Shown here: positions 54,449-63,764 of the stretch, in pieces
Layout of the letters: every line of letters begins with the position of its first letter
How positions within the stretch are numbered: the first letter of the stretch is position 1
Source: JANWVO01 sp964458495
GTDB lineage: Bacteria; Acidobacteriota; Terriglobia; Bryobacterales; Bryobacteraceae
Length of the DNA: 64,000 nucleotides
Assembly (NCBI GenBank): GCA_964458495.1
Contig: CAYWJB010000001.1
Location: 186,001 to 250,000 of the forward strand
Direction: 5' to 3'
The notes under the pieces: generated by a model
Database searches by the model: none
What the model saw: the letters and a program-made list of their open reading frames with translations, nothing else
Told to the model about the DNA's origin: nothing
Translations under genes and position numbers: made by a program

Positions 54449-55300
54449 TCAGCGTTCGGGCGGAGCTTCGGAGAAGCCTGTAATGCTGGATTCGGACTGA
54501 AACTTGCGGTAGTCGCGCCAGGAAACCTCGACCTCCGCGCGGATCTTCCTCAGCAGGGCGAGGCGGGCGCCGAGCTGCATGCGGGCGTGCGAAGGCAGCC
54601 AGACCTCGCCATGCACGCGGCGCTGTTCGAACGTCATCCGTGCGCCCGGTTCCAGCCGCGCCAGAATCCAGCCGAAACTGACAGGCGCGATGGTCTCGGC
54701 CTCCACCCGGACCCACTGGTAGTCCTCCTGATCGATCCACAGGCGGCCGCGGAACTTGGCCAGCAGGTCTGCCCGTTTGGCCCGCGGCTTGTAACCGGGT
54801 TTGGGTTCCGCCTGGACAACCCACACCGGGCGTCCGTCCACAACTTCCTCTCCTGCCAGGCGGAACTCGAAGGCATCCGGAATCTCTTGCGCGAATGCCC
54901 GGCCCTCGCGGCGGCGTTTTTCCAGTTCCCGCCGGCGGCGGGAACGCTTTTCGGGATCCTCGGTGCGGCGGTGGGCGAGTTCGCGATCGAGTTTCTGCTG
55001 CTCCTTGCGCGCATCTGCATCCGAAAGCGGCTTGCCGTCCCTGGCGATGAGCTTCTCGTAAGGCTCGCCGTCGAGCACGATGACGTCGAAAGTGCGCGAC
55101 TCTGTGTGCGCCACCCGCCCGTCCTTGCCGAGGCGGCGCTGCTCCGTGTGCTGGATGTAACTATAGTCGTTGGCGCGCTCGAAGTTCAGGCGGTCGTTCT
55201 CGACGCTGCGGCGGATGATTTGGGCCGCATCCTGCGGCTGCGCCGGCAGGGGGGAGGCGAAGAGCAGGACAGCGCCGGCGAAGAAGCAGGACGATCGCAT
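54449..55300 (-). CDS. Exported LolA/LppX-like conserved protein
   Basis: This 283-residue protein has a signal peptide (SPLPAQ) followed by a beta-rich domain with YSYIQHTEQRR, LRGR-type strands and a highly basic KRSRRRRELEKRRR helix-like stretch. RLWIDQEDYQWVRVEAETI resembles strands of LolA-type lipid-binding proteins. The fold call is tentative. The ATG at 55300 is used; a GTG at 55345 abuts the kinase stop. It is in line with aroA and the kinase gene. Confidence 0.6.
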   Translation of the reverse strand: MRSSCFFAGAVLLFASPLPAQPQDAAQIIRRSVENDRLNFERANDYSYIQHTEQRRLGKDGRVAHTESRTFDVIVLDGEPYEKLIARDGKPLSDADARKEQQKLDRELAHRRTEDPEKRSRRRRELEKRRREGRAFAQEIPDAFEFRLAGEEVVDGRPVWVVQAEPKPGYKPRAKRADLLAKFRGRLWIDQEDYQWVRVEAETIAPVSFGWILARLEPGARMTFEQRRVHGEVWLPSHARMQLGARLALLRKIRAEVEVSWRDYRKFQSESSITGFSEAPPER

Positions 55301-55345
55301 CACTTTATTGACGCGGAGGCAGGGCGGGAGATTGCGGGAATTCAC

Positions 55346-56005
55346 TCACTCACGGACGAGCGGCGCGCGGATGGTGAAGACCGCGCCGTCGCCGGAAGGG
55401 CGGTTGGCGGCGGCAACCGAGGCGCCGTTGGCTTCCACCAAAGTGCGGACAATGTGGAGCCCGAGTCCGGCGTGCTTCGACCGCGTGGAGAAACGGGCGG
55501 TGAAGATCCTGGGCAGAATCGCTTCGTCGATTCCCGGACCGTTGTCCATGACCTCCACAACCAGGGCTGCGTCTCTGACGTGAGAGTGGATCTCGATGTC
55601 GCCGCCGCCGCGCTCTTTCATGGCCTGGGCGGCGTTCAGGAGCAGGTTCATGAAGACGCGTTCCCAGTCGCCGGCATCGCCGGGGAGGCGGTGATCGCGG
55701 CCCAGGTGGCGGAGCACGCGGATCTTGGCTCCGGAGAGGTGGCGGAGAAAATCGCGCAAGAAGGTTTCGGCGCGGTCGACGACCTCGCCGAGATCGGCGC
55801 CGGCGCGGTTCTGGTCGGCGTAGACGCCGACAATGCGCCGCCCCCGGTCCACGCTGCGAAGCAGGGCGGCGGAGAGCTCGCGCCACCGCTCATCGGAGGC
55901 GAGCAGTTCGGCGGCGTCCGAGATGGTTTCGAAGACGTTGTTGAGGTCGTGCACAAGCCCGGGAAGCGTAAGATCCGCGCCGGCGCGTGCATCCTGATCG
56001 CTCAT
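55346..56005 (-). CDS. Soluble histidine kinase without sensor domain
   Basis: This 219-residue protein has a short HisKA-like segment with HDLNN (candidate phosphorylated His at about 19) and a full HATPase_c domain with NLLLNAAQAM, DNGPGI and GLGLHIV. No sensor or membrane segment is present, and no response regulator lies nearby. Its ATG overlaps the aroA stop by 4 bp, which ties its expression to shikimate-pathway enzyme AroA. Its partner is unknown. Confidence 0.8.
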   Translation of the reverse strand: MSDQDARAGADLTLPGLVHDLNNVFETISDAAELLASDERWRELSAALLRSVDRGRRIVGVYADQNRAGADLGEVVDRAETFLRDFLRHLSGAKIRVLRHLGRDHRLPGDAGDWERVFMNLLLNAAQAMKERGGGDIEIHSHVRDAALVVEVMDNGPGIDEAILPRIFTARFSTRSKHAGLGLHIVRTLVEANGASVAAANRPSGDGAVFTIRAPLVRE

Positions 56006-57294
56006 GACGCTCCCTCTGCGGCGGCCTCCCGCAGTTTACTCCAGAATTCGGGGAAGGACACGGACGCCGCTTCCGCGCCTTCGATGGCGACGGGGCCGTC
56101 GGCGGCGAGGGCGGCAACGGCGAAGGCCATGGCGATGCGGTGATCGCCGAAGCTGGAGACGGAGCCCTGCCGGAAACGCTGCCGCCCCTCGACTCGCAGT
56201 CCGTCGGGAGCGGTCTCCACGCGGATGCCAAGCCGGCGCAGGTTGGTGGCTACCGTCTCGATCCGGTCGGTCTCTTTGACGCGCAGCTCCGCGGCGTCCC
56301 GCACGGTGAGGCCCCCCTCGCTGACGGCGCCGAGCACGGCGAGCACCGGAATCTCGTCGATGAGCGCGGCGGCGAGTCCCTTCTCGATGACGCCGCCGCC
56401 GAGCTTCGATCCGCGGACGCGCAACACGCCCACCGGCTCTCCGTGGCGCATGCCAATGTCCAGGATCTGGATCTGCGCGCCGGCGGAGGCAAGGAAATCG
56501 ATGAGCGAAGCGCGGGTGGGGTTGAGGCCGATGTTCTCCAGGATCAGATCGGAACCCTCGAGCATCGCGGCGGCTGCGAGGAAGAAGGCGGCGGAGCTCA
56601 GGTCGCCGGGAACGGTGAGCTCGCGCGGCTCGAGGCGCGCCGGGCCGCGCACGCGGGCCCATCCGGAGCCGGATTCCACTTCGGCGCCGAACTCGCGGAG
56701 CGCAACCTCGGTGTGGTCGCGCGTGCGGGCCGGCTCTCGCACCGTGGTGACGCCTTCGGCCAGCAGGCCGGCCAGCAGCACGCAGCTCTTGACCTGCGCG
56801 CTGGCGACGGGAGTCTCATACTCGATGGGTTGAAGCGCGCCGCCGCGAATCACGAGCGGCGGATACTTGCCGTCGCGGGCCTCGACCGAGGCGCCCATGC
56901 GGCGGAGCGGATCGAGAATGCGCTGCATGGGCCGGCGCGAGAGGCTTTCGTCGCCGACCAGACGGGACCCGAAGGGCTGGCCCGCCAGCAGCCCCGAAAG
57001 CATGCGGATGGTGGAGCCGGAATTGCCGGCATCGAGATCGCCCTGTGGCGGCTGGTAGCCGTGCAGCCCCCGGCCGCGGATGCGGATCTCGGCGCCCTCG
57101 GCCTCCACCTCGACGCCGAGCGAGCGGATGCAGCGCAGCGTGGAATGGCAGTCGGCGCCGGTGGAATAGTTGCGGATCCTGGAGAGCCCTCCGGCGACGG
57201 AGGCGAGCATGGCGTAACGGTGCGAAATGGACTTGTCGCCCGGCAAGGTGAGGCTGCCGTGGAGGCGGCGCGCCGGGTGGATCACTTCAACCAT
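56002..57294 (-). CDS. aroA: 3-phosphoshikimate 1-carboxyvinyltransferase (EPSP synthase)
   Basis: This shikimate-pathway enzyme joins PEP and shikimate-3-phosphate. The 430-residue protein contains LPGDKSISHRY, the GNSGST loop, the LRVKETDR motif and GDHRIAMAF, all canonical. The LPGDKS and LDAGNSGSTIRM blocks fit class I or II. The ATG at 57294 follows AAAGGA by 6 nt. It overlaps the kinase gene by 4 bp. Confidence 0.96.
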   Translation of the reverse strand: MVEVIHPARRLHGSLTLPGDKSISHRYAMLASVAGGLSRIRNYSTGADCHSTLRCIRSLGVEVEAEGAEIRIRGRGLHGYQPPQGDLDAGNSGSTIRMLSGLLAGQPFGSRLVGDESLSRRPMQRILDPLRRMGASVEARDGKYPPLVIRGGALQPIEYETPVASAQVKSCVLLAGLLAEGVTTVREPARTRDHTEVALREFGAEVESGSGWARVRGPARLEPRELTVPGDLSSAAFFLAAAAMLEGSDLILENIGLNPTRASLIDFLASAGAQIQILDIGMRHGEPVGVLRVRGSKLGGGVIEKGLAAALIDEIPVLAVLGAVSEGGLTVRDAAELRVKETDRIETVATNLRRLGIRVETAPDGLRVEGRQRFRQGSVSSFGDHRIAMAFAVAALAADGPVAIEGAEAASVSFPEFWSKLREAAAEGAS

Positions 57295-57314
57295 CCAACA
57301 TCCTTTCGTGCGGG

Positions 57315-57710
57315 CTATTCGATCGGGTAAGGACCGCTGCGGGCCAGTGGATACCAGCGGCGCCAGCGGTCCTGCATCTCCAGGCGGATCGAAACGGCGC
57401 GCGCCGGGGGCAGCGCCTGCAGCAGGAAGGCGCTCTCCTCGCCGGGCGCCAGTACTTCCGGTTCCAGATCCGTGCGGCGGGTGGAGACCACCTTGTCGTC
57501 GGAGGCCAGAAACTCGAAGACGAGAACGGGAAAACGCACGGCCGCCGGGCCGGCGTTGCGGATGCGCCCGTCGATCAGGATGCGCTCCTCCTCCCGCTGG
57601 GCCTTGAACTCGACCACCTCGAAGCGGGGCGGCTCCGGCTTGCGGCGGGATTGTGCGAAGGCCCAGAATAGGGAGACTGACGCGGTCAGCAGCAGCAGCC
57701 GCGGAATCAT
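57315..57710 (-). CDS. Small secreted beta-domain protein
   Basis: This 131-residue protein has a signal-like N-terminus and one beta-sandwich-like domain (ILIDGRIRNAGPAAVRFPVLVFEF) of the FxLYD or similar extracytoplasmic type. It lies just upstream of aroA, 20 bp away, and may head this minus-strand unit. Function unknown. Confidence 0.6.
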   Translation of the reverse strand: MIPRLLLLTASVSLFWAFAQSRRKPEPPRFEVVEFKAQREEERILIDGRIRNAGPAAVRFPVLVFEFLASDDKVVSTRRTDLEPEVLAPGEESAFLLQALPPARAVSIRLEMQDRWRRWYPLARSGPYPIE

Positions 57711-57747
57711 CAGATTCAGTGTAGCGAAGGAAGAGGACCGGAGAGAA

Positions 57748-58854
57748 ATGCGGAGAAGGGACTGGCTGGCCATGAATGCGGCGCTGCCGCTGGCGGCGCG
57801 GGCGGCGCAACCGGGGGCGCACGACCTGGTGATTTCGAGCGCCAACGGCCTGAAGGCATGCGCCAGGGCAATGGAAGTGCTGAAGGCGGGCGGCGACACG
57901 CTGGAGGCGGCTGTGGCCGGCGTGACGCTGGTGGAGGACGATCCCAACGACACGAGCGTCGGCTACGGCGGGCTGCCAAACGAGGAAGGCGTAGTGGAGC
58001 TGGACGCCAGCGTGATGCATGGGCCCACGCGGCGCGCCGGATCGGTGGCGTCGGTCAGGAACATCAAGAACGTGGCGCGGCTGGCCAAGCTGGTGATGGA
58101 GCAGACCGATCACATCATGCTGGTGGGCGAGGGGGCGCTGCGCTTCGCGCGCGCCTGGGGCATTGAAGAGACCAACCTGCTGACCGAGCGTGCGCGGATG
58201 GCGTGGATCGCCTGGAAGCAGTCCCTGCGTGACCGGGAAGGCAACAACAACTGGACCGACGGGCTGGATTCACCGGCGGCGCTGCAAGCGGCAGAGCGGC
58301 TGCGGCGGCAGTTCCCCGGCGCCAGCGAGGACCTGATCGCCTGGGCGCTGGAGGTGGCGGCGGACCCTCCCACCGGAACCATCAATCTGCTGGCGCTGAA
58401 CGCCAAAGGCGAAATTTCGGGCACGACGACCACCAGCGGCCTGGCATGGAAGATTCCTGGACGCGTGGGCGATTCGCCGATCATCGGGGCGGGACTGTAT
58501 GTGGACCAGGACGTGGGGGCGGCGGGCTCGACGGGACGCGGCGAGGAGAACATCCGCGTGGCCGGGGCGCACACGATCGTCGAAATGATGCGCCAGGGCA
58601 TGGGGCCGCGGGAGGCCTGTCTGGAGGCGCTGAAGCGCATCGCGAAAAACTTCCGCGACAACAAAGAGCTTCTGAACCGCTTCGACATCAATTTCTACGC
58701 GCTGCGAAAAGATGGCGCCTACGGCGCCGCCTCCCTGTGGAACGGGCGGATACGGCGCGGCTACTGGGCGGACACGCAATTTGCGGTGAACGACGGGACG
58801 GGGCCTTCGCGGCTGGAAAAGTGCGCCTTTCTTCTGGAGCGGAAACGCGGCTGA
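57748..58854 (+). CDS. Exported glycosylasparaginase-like Ntn hydrolase
   Basis: This 368-residue protein starts with a signal of Tat-like MRRRDW type and continues as an N4-(beta-N-acetylglucosaminyl)-L-asparaginase. The expected autoproteolytic site is Gly210-Thr211 in PTGTINLLA, with Thr211 as nucleophile; GAAGSTGRGEENI matches the substrate-binding block. It would remove Asn from glycans or degrade isoaspartyl peptides. It is divergent from the FxLYD-like gene. Confidence 0.88.
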   Translation: MRRRDWLAMNAALPLAARAAQPGAHDLVISSANGLKACARAMEVLKAGGDTLEAAVAGVTLVEDDPNDTSVGYGGLPNEEGVVELDASVMHGPTRRAGSVASVRNIKNVARLAKLVMEQTDHIMLVGEGALRFARAWGIEETNLLTERARMAWIAWKQSLRDREGNNNWTDGLDSPAALQAAERLRRQFPGASEDLIAWALEVAADPPTGTINLLALNAKGEISGTTTTSGLAWKIPGRVGDSPIIGAGLYVDQDVGAAGSTGRGEENIRVAGAHTIVEMMRQGMGPREACLEALKRIAKNFRDNKELLNRFDINFYALRKDGAYGAASLWNGRIRRGYWADTQFAVNDGTGPSRLEKCAFLLERKRG

Positions 58855-58917
58855 CGCCATGGCGGGACCCGTGTGAGGAGAACAAAGCGAATCCGCCATC
58901 CGCACTGTTTCTGGCAA

Positions 58918-58946
58918 TTGACAATCCCCGGATACGGGTGATAAGA
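58918..58946 (+). promoter_or_regulatory. Strong promoter-like signal upstream of a decayed glycosyltransferase
   Basis: A perfect TTGACA (58918-58923) with a 16-bp spacer and GATAAG (58940-58945) form a sigma70-like promoter. It points into the remnant coding region and could now serve the GH130 gene downstream. Confidence 0.5.
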
Positions 58947-58979
58947 GAAAGTTGAGTGCGCTGATTTCCTGCGGAAAAG

Positions 58980-60134
58980 CCGCCTGAAAGCGGGGGTCTC
59001 GCGGTCTCCGCCGGTGACCCGCAGACGGCCCGCGAACACCGGAGCCGGAACCCTCGCAGAGCTTATACGGCGGTCACGCTCCGCGAGCGCACGGTGGAAC
59101 TGCCGGCGCCGAAGCACGACCACCTGCGGACGCTCACCGGACCGGCAGGCCTCTGGCAGCACGCTGTGTAAACAGTCCCGAGCTATGCGGAAGGCTACAC
59201 GACGGACGACAATGCGCGGGCCCTCGTGTTGAGCGTAATGCTCGAGCGGCGCGGGCAAACCTGGCCGTACGCGGAGCGCTACCTTTCCTTTCTTCACCAC
59301 GCTTTCAACCGTGAGACCGGCCGGTTCCGGAACTGGATGTCGTTCGATCACAGGTGGCTGGACGAAACCGGAAGCGAGGACTGCCATGGCCGCGCTGTGT
59401 GGGCGCTCGGCACGGTGCTGGGAGCTTCCGGAAGGGATGGTCTGAGAGGAGCGGCAGGACAGTTGCTCGAGGCGGCGCTGCCGGCCGTGAGCCGATTCAC
59501 AAGCCCGCGGGCCTGGGCGTATGCGCTGCTGGGACTGAACGAGTATCTGCGGCGTTTCGCTGGCGACCGCGCCGCGCAGGGACTGCGCGAGGATCTGGCG
59601 GAGCGCCTGATGCAGATCTACCGCCAAGTGAAGCAGCCGGACTGGCTGTGGTTCGAGGACATCCTCGCCTATTGCAACTCGCGCCTGAGCCAGGCGCTGA
59701 TCCTGACGGGCCGCGGAGTGGGCCGTCCGGAATGGCTGGAGACGGGGCTTGAATCGCTGGACTGGCTCATGCGCGTTCAGACGGCCGAGGAGGGCCATCT
59801 GGTGCCGGTGGGATCAAACGGCTTCTGGAGGAGGGGACAGGAGCGCGCCCGGTTCGACCAGCAACCGGTGGAGGCGCACACTCTCGTCTCCGCGTGCCTG
59901 GAGGCATGGCGTGCGACCGGGGACGAGCGCTGGCGAACGGAGGCGCGGCGCGCGTTCGAGTGGTTCCTGGGCCGCAACGATCTGGGGCTGCCGCTTTACG
60001 ACGCGGCAACGGGCGGCTGCCGGGACGGCCTGCACCCCGACCGCGTGAATCAGAACGAGGGGGCCGAGTCCACGCTGAGCTTCCACTTCGCGCTGGAGGA
60101 GATGCACCAGGCGGGCGACATCCTGGGGCCGTAA
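58980..60134 (+). pseudogene. Remnant of a fused glycosyltransferase: linker and alpha/alpha-toroid domain with in-frame TAA
   Basis: One frame runs from about 58980 to 60134 and encodes the end of a GT4-type glycosyltransferase plus its C-terminal alpha-helical toroid domain. The DHLRTLTGPAGLWQHAV and TVPSYAEGYTTDDNARAL blocks match the usual junction (DHLRRLTDDTGLLQHA-x-FTVP..GYCTDDNARAL). A single TAA at 59169-59171 splits them, and the whole N-terminal GT domain is gone. The open 302-codon piece from the ATG at 59226 lacks a clear Shine-Dalgarno. It may be translated as a lone toroid domain, so it is not certainly dead. Confidence 0.7.
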
Positions 60135-60140
60135 TTTCCG

Positions 60141-61133
60141 GTGGCCATGTCGAGCGTGAACAACTACAACAACAAACACGAGATCCTGTTCCACCGCTAC
60201 CGCCACAATCCGATTCTTCGGGCCGAGGACTGGCCCTATCCGGCGAACTCCGTTTTCAATGCCGGAGCCTGCCTTCTGAAGGACGGCGCGACGCTGCTGC
60301 TTTGCCGGGTGGAGGACCGCAGCGGCATCTCTCACCTGTGCGCGGCGCGGTCTCGCGACGGCGTCACCGGATGGGAAATCGATCCCGAACCGACGATGCT
60401 GCCGGATCCCGTGAACCACCCCGAGGAGATCTGGGGCATCGAGGACCCGCGCATCACGTATGTGCCGGAGCTCGACAAATATGCCGTGGCCTACACCTCG
60501 TACTCAAAAGGCGGGCCAGGCGTGTCGCTGGCGCTCACGGAAGACTTCCGGCGCTTCGAGCGGTTCGGGGTGATCATGCCGCCGGAGGACAAGGACGCTG
60601 CGCTGCTGCCGCGCCGGATTGGCGGGCACTGGGCCCTGATCCACCGCCCTGTGACGACCTGGCGCGGCGCGCACATCTGGATCTCCTACTCGCCCGACCT
60701 GCGCCACTGGGGCAGCCACAAGCTGATTTTGCGGGCACGCGAGGGCGCCTGGTGGGATGCCAGCAAGATCGGACTCTCGCCGCCGCCGATCGAAACTGAA
60801 CGCGGCTGGCTCGTCATTTATCACGGTGTGCGGCACACAGCATCGGGCTCGCTGTACCGCCTGGGCCTGGCATTGTTCGACCTGAACACGCCGGAGCGAT
60901 GCCTGCTGCGGAGCGACAGCTGGGTGTTTGGCCCCGAGGAGCCCTACGAGCGGCAGGGCGACGTGGCCAACGTGGTTTTCCCGTGTGGTTACACGCTCCG
61001 CCCGGATGGCGACACGCTCTACATCTATTACGGCGGTGCGGACACGTGTGTGTGCCTGGCCACGGCGAGCGTGCGGGCGCTGCTCGACTGGCTCGGGCAG
61101 CACGGCCGGCCCGACTCCGGCGGCTACGCCTGA
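60141..61133 (+). CDS. GH130-family glycoside phosphorylase
   Basis: This is a 330-residue five-bladed beta-propeller enzyme. The WGIEDPRI block contains the GH130 catalytic Asp, and the repeated blades GAHIWISYSPDL, ARVEDRSGIS and DTLYIYYGGADT follow the family pattern. These enzymes phosphorolyse beta-1,4-mannosides or related glycans. It begins at GTG 60141 (or ATG 60147), 6 bp after the pseudogene. Intact GT-toroid plus GH130 pairs occur in other bacteria; here the GT half is lost. Confidence 0.88.
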   Translation: MAMSSVNNYNNKHEILFHRYRHNPILRAEDWPYPANSVFNAGACLLKDGATLLLCRVEDRSGISHLCAARSRDGVTGWEIDPEPTMLPDPVNHPEEIWGIEDPRITYVPELDKYAVAYTSYSKGGPGVSLALTEDFRRFERFGVIMPPEDKDAALLPRRIGGHWALIHRPVTTWRGAHIWISYSPDLRHWGSHKLILRAREGAWWDASKIGLSPPPIETERGWLVIYHGVRHTASGSLYRLGLALFDLNTPERCLLRSDSWVFGPEEPYERQGDVANVVFPCGYTLRPDGDTLYIYYGGADTCVCLATASVRALLDWLGQHGRPDSGGYA

Positions 61134-61142
61134 GGCGCTCCA

Positions 61143-62387
61143 TCAGGCAGCCATCAGGTCGCGCAGGCTCAGGATCACGAGCGCCACGGTGAGCCCGATC
61201 AGGATCACCACGCTCGACCAGCCCACCACGTTGTAGAAGCGCGTGTTCTTCCACTTCTTCATCAGCCGGTCCTTGTTGACCAGCAGGATCATGTAGATCA
61301 GCACCAGCGGCAGCAGCGCGCCATTGATCACCTGGCTCAACAGGATCATCTTCACGAGCGGGAATCCGGGCCAGAGAATGACGCCTCCCCCCACAACGAT
61401 GAGCAGCGTGAACAACCAGTAGAAGACAGGCGCCTCGCGGAAGCCCTTGTTCACGCCGGATTCAAAGCCCAGCCCTTCGCACACCGTGTAGGCGGTGGAC
61501 AGGGGCAGGATGCAGGCGGCAAACAGCGATGCATTGAACAGTCCGATGGCGAACAGCAGAAAAGCGTACTGGCCGAAGGGACGCAGCCCGAGCGCGGCGT
61601 CGGTGGCGTCCTGGATGTCGCGCGGAGCGACGTCGTGAATCGCCCCGGCGCAGGCCACAATGATGAAGAACGCGATGACGGTCATCGCGATGCAGCCGAC
61701 GATCACCTCCAGGCGGCTTTCGATGTATTCGCGGGCGGTGATGCCCTTTTCGACCACGGCTGCCTGAAGGTAGAACTGCATCCACGGCGCCACCGACGTC
61801 CCCACCATGCCGACGAGCATCGTGAGATAGCCGGGCTCGAGCATCAGCACGGGACGGACGCTGTAAATGGCGGCTTGCGTCCAGTCGGGCTTCACCAGGA
61901 AGCCGGAGATCACATAGCAGATGTAAACCGAGGAGGCGGCAAGGAACACTTTCTCCACGCGATCGTAGGTGCCGCGCACCACCAGCAGCCAGACACCGGC
62001 GGCGGCGACCGGAACCGTGAGATAGCGGCTGATGCCGAACAGTTCCAGCGAGCTGGCCACGCCGGCGAAGTTGGCCATGACGTTGGTCAGATTGGTGAAC
62101 ACCAGCAAGGCCATGATCGAGAACGTGGTGCGCAGCCCGAACTCCTCGCGGATCAGGTCTGACAGACCCTTGCCGGTGACGGCGCCCATGCGGGCGCACA
62201 TCTCCTGCGTGACGACGAGCAGGAGCGTGATGGGAGCCAGGGTCCACAAGGGCAGGTAGCCGTAACGCGCGCCCGCCTGGGAGTAGGTGAAAATGCCGCC
62301 GGCGTCGTTGTCGACCATGGCGGTGATGAAGCCGGGGCCGATGACGGCGAAGAAGATGGCGATGTGGTGCCGCAGCCGCCTCAGCAT
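61143..62387 (-). CDS. Nramp-related metal-ion transporter with non-canonical metal site
   Basis: This 414-residue, 11-helix membrane protein has the Nramp fold, but the helix-1 motif is DAGG instead of DPGN, and the helix-6 motif is APWM instead of MPHN, so the metal-coordinating Met is Ala. These changes are reminiscent of Nramp-related magnesium transporters (NRMTs), described as lacking that Met. The ATG directly follows the stop of the upstream MgtE-type sensor gene (TAAATG). Mg or Mn transport is likely; iron is less likely. Confidence 0.8.
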   Translation of the reverse strand: MLRRLRHHIAIFFAVIGPGFITAMVDNDAGGIFTYSQAGARYGYLPLWTLAPITLLLVVTQEMCARMGAVTGKGLSDLIREEFGLRTTFSIMALLVFTNLTNVMANFAGVASSLELFGISRYLTVPVAAAGVWLLVVRGTYDRVEKVFLAASSVYICYVISGFLVKPDWTQAAIYSVRPVLMLEPGYLTMLVGMVGTSVAPWMQFYLQAAVVEKGITAREYIESRLEVIVGCIAMTVIAFFIIVACAGAIHDVAPRDIQDATDAALGLRPFGQYAFLLFAIGLFNASLFAACILPLSTAYTVCEGLGFESGVNKGFREAPVFYWLFTLLIVVGGGVILWPGFPLVKMILLSQVINGALLPLVLIYMILLVNKDRLMKKWKNTRFYNVVGWSSVVILIGLTVALVILSLRDLMAA

Positions 62388-63641
62388 TTACCGGTTCCTC
62401 AGCACGGAGATAATGTCGTCGGCCGTGATGATGCCGGCAAGGCGGTGCTCCTCGTCCACGACGGGCAGCGTCAGCAGGTTGTACTTGTCGAACAGCTCCA
62501 GCACCCGGGCTGCGGGGGCATCCGTTGTGGTCTGGATCACTTCGTCGTCCTCCCGCACGAGGTCGCTCACGGGCGTCGAGGGCTTGGCGAGGAAGAGCCG
62601 CCCGACGGGAAGGGCGGCGCGGAGCCGGTCGTCGGTATCAGTAAGAAACACGGTGTTGATGGAGTCGACCAGTTCCTGGCGCTGGCGCAGCGCGTCGATG
62701 GCGTCGGCAACGTAGGCGTTCTCGTGGACGGCGATGAATTCGGTGTTCATCAAGCCGCCGGCCGTGTCCTCGTCGTATTCGAGCAGTTCTTCCACTTCGG
62801 CCTTTGGCGCACTCTCCATCTCCTCGAGGATCTCTTCGCTGGCCTCTTCGGGCAGCTCGCCCAGGACGTCGGCTGCCTCGTCCGGGGCCATCTCTTCCAG
62901 GATGTCTGCGGCCTTGCTGGCGTCGAGCGATTCGATGATCTGCGCCTGCGTCTCGGGATCCATTTCGGAGAGCGCTTCGGCGGCGACCTCGGTGTCGATG
63001 GCTTCGATGATGGCCTCGCGGTCTTCGGGGCTCAGCTCCTCGACAATGTCGGCCAAATCGGCCGGGTGCATCTGCTCGAGCGGCTCCATGGAGATGTTGA
63101 GGCGGAGGCGGCGCTGCGGATCGGGTTCGACAATGTTGCACAGCTCCCAGCGGATCGAGTTCGGCGGAACGCGGCGCTGGAGCCGGCGGATCCAGCGGCG
63201 GGGCACCCAGCCCTGGAGAAGTCGGCGCAGGACGGCGCGCATCCCGATGTCGATTTCCATGACGTGCAGGACGTCGCGGCTGTCTTCGGCGCGGATCTCG
63301 AAGGTGATGTCGGTGACGCGGACCACCTTGCGGCCGCGCGAGTCGATGATCTGCTGGTCGAGCACATCGCGCACCAGCCGCAGGGCGTATTCGTCGGCGT
63401 GGTAGGGAACCAGCAGCTCGTCGGAGAGCCAGATGCCGTCGAGGCTGATCCGCGCCACCTGGTCGTGGCGCACGTACAGCCAGCTGTATCCGCCGCCGCC
63501 GGCAATGAGGTAGCGGTCCACGCGCAGGGGGTGGATGCGGGGCACAAGCACCGCGTCCCGCACGCGGCCGAGCGGCCGGCGCCTCAGGTCATAGACCTTG
63601 AGCCCGAGCAGTTCGGTGAGGTAGAGGATTTCGCCAGCCAT
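62388..63641 (-). CDS. Soluble MgtE-type regulator: PRC-barrel-like, MgtE-N and CBS pair
   Basis: This 417-residue protein begins with two PRC-barrel-like beta-regions (about 1-140), continues with an acidic helical MgtE_N repeat (HPADLADIVEELSPEDRE...) of about 120 residues, and ends with a CBS pair (about 300-417: GGLMNTEF, DLVREDDEVIQTT, LAGIITADDII). This equals the cytosolic Mg-sensing part of MgtE, without its membrane domain. The next gene, with 0 bp gap, is a transporter, so the pair may be a split sensor-channel. Confidence 0.85.
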   Translation of the reverse strand: MAGEILYLTELLGLKVYDLRRRPLGRVRDAVLVPRIHPLRVDRYLIAGGGGYSWLYVRHDQVARISLDGIWLSDELLVPYHADEYALRLVRDVLDQQIIDSRGRKVVRVTDITFEIRAEDSRDVLHVMEIDIGMRAVLRRLLQGWVPRRWIRRLQRRVPPNSIRWELCNIVEPDPQRRLRLNISMEPLEQMHPADLADIVEELSPEDREAIIEAIDTEVAAEALSEMDPETQAQIIESLDASKAADILEEMAPDEAADVLGELPEEASEEILEEMESAPKAEVEELLEYDEDTAGGLMNTEFIAVHENAYVADAIDALRQRQELVDSINTVFLTDTDDRLRAALPVGRLFLAKPSTPVSDLVREDDEVIQTTTDAPAARVLELFDKYNLLTLPVVDEEHRLAGIITADDIISVLRNR

Positions 63642-63764
63642 CCTTCATCGCTGCCTCAGGGCGTCACTCACAGGATGTATCAGCCGGGCGGCGGCTGGCA
63701 AGCTTCGAAGTGAGGGCTGGACAACGGGCGCGGCCCGCGCCATTTTGAAGTCAGGAGCAGCGCG

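Noticed and set aside
57295..58113. Extension of aroA to 703 codons
   Set aside because: It runs antisense through other genes (the glycosylasparaginase and the small secreted protein frame); aroA begins with its usual MVEVIHPA at 57294.
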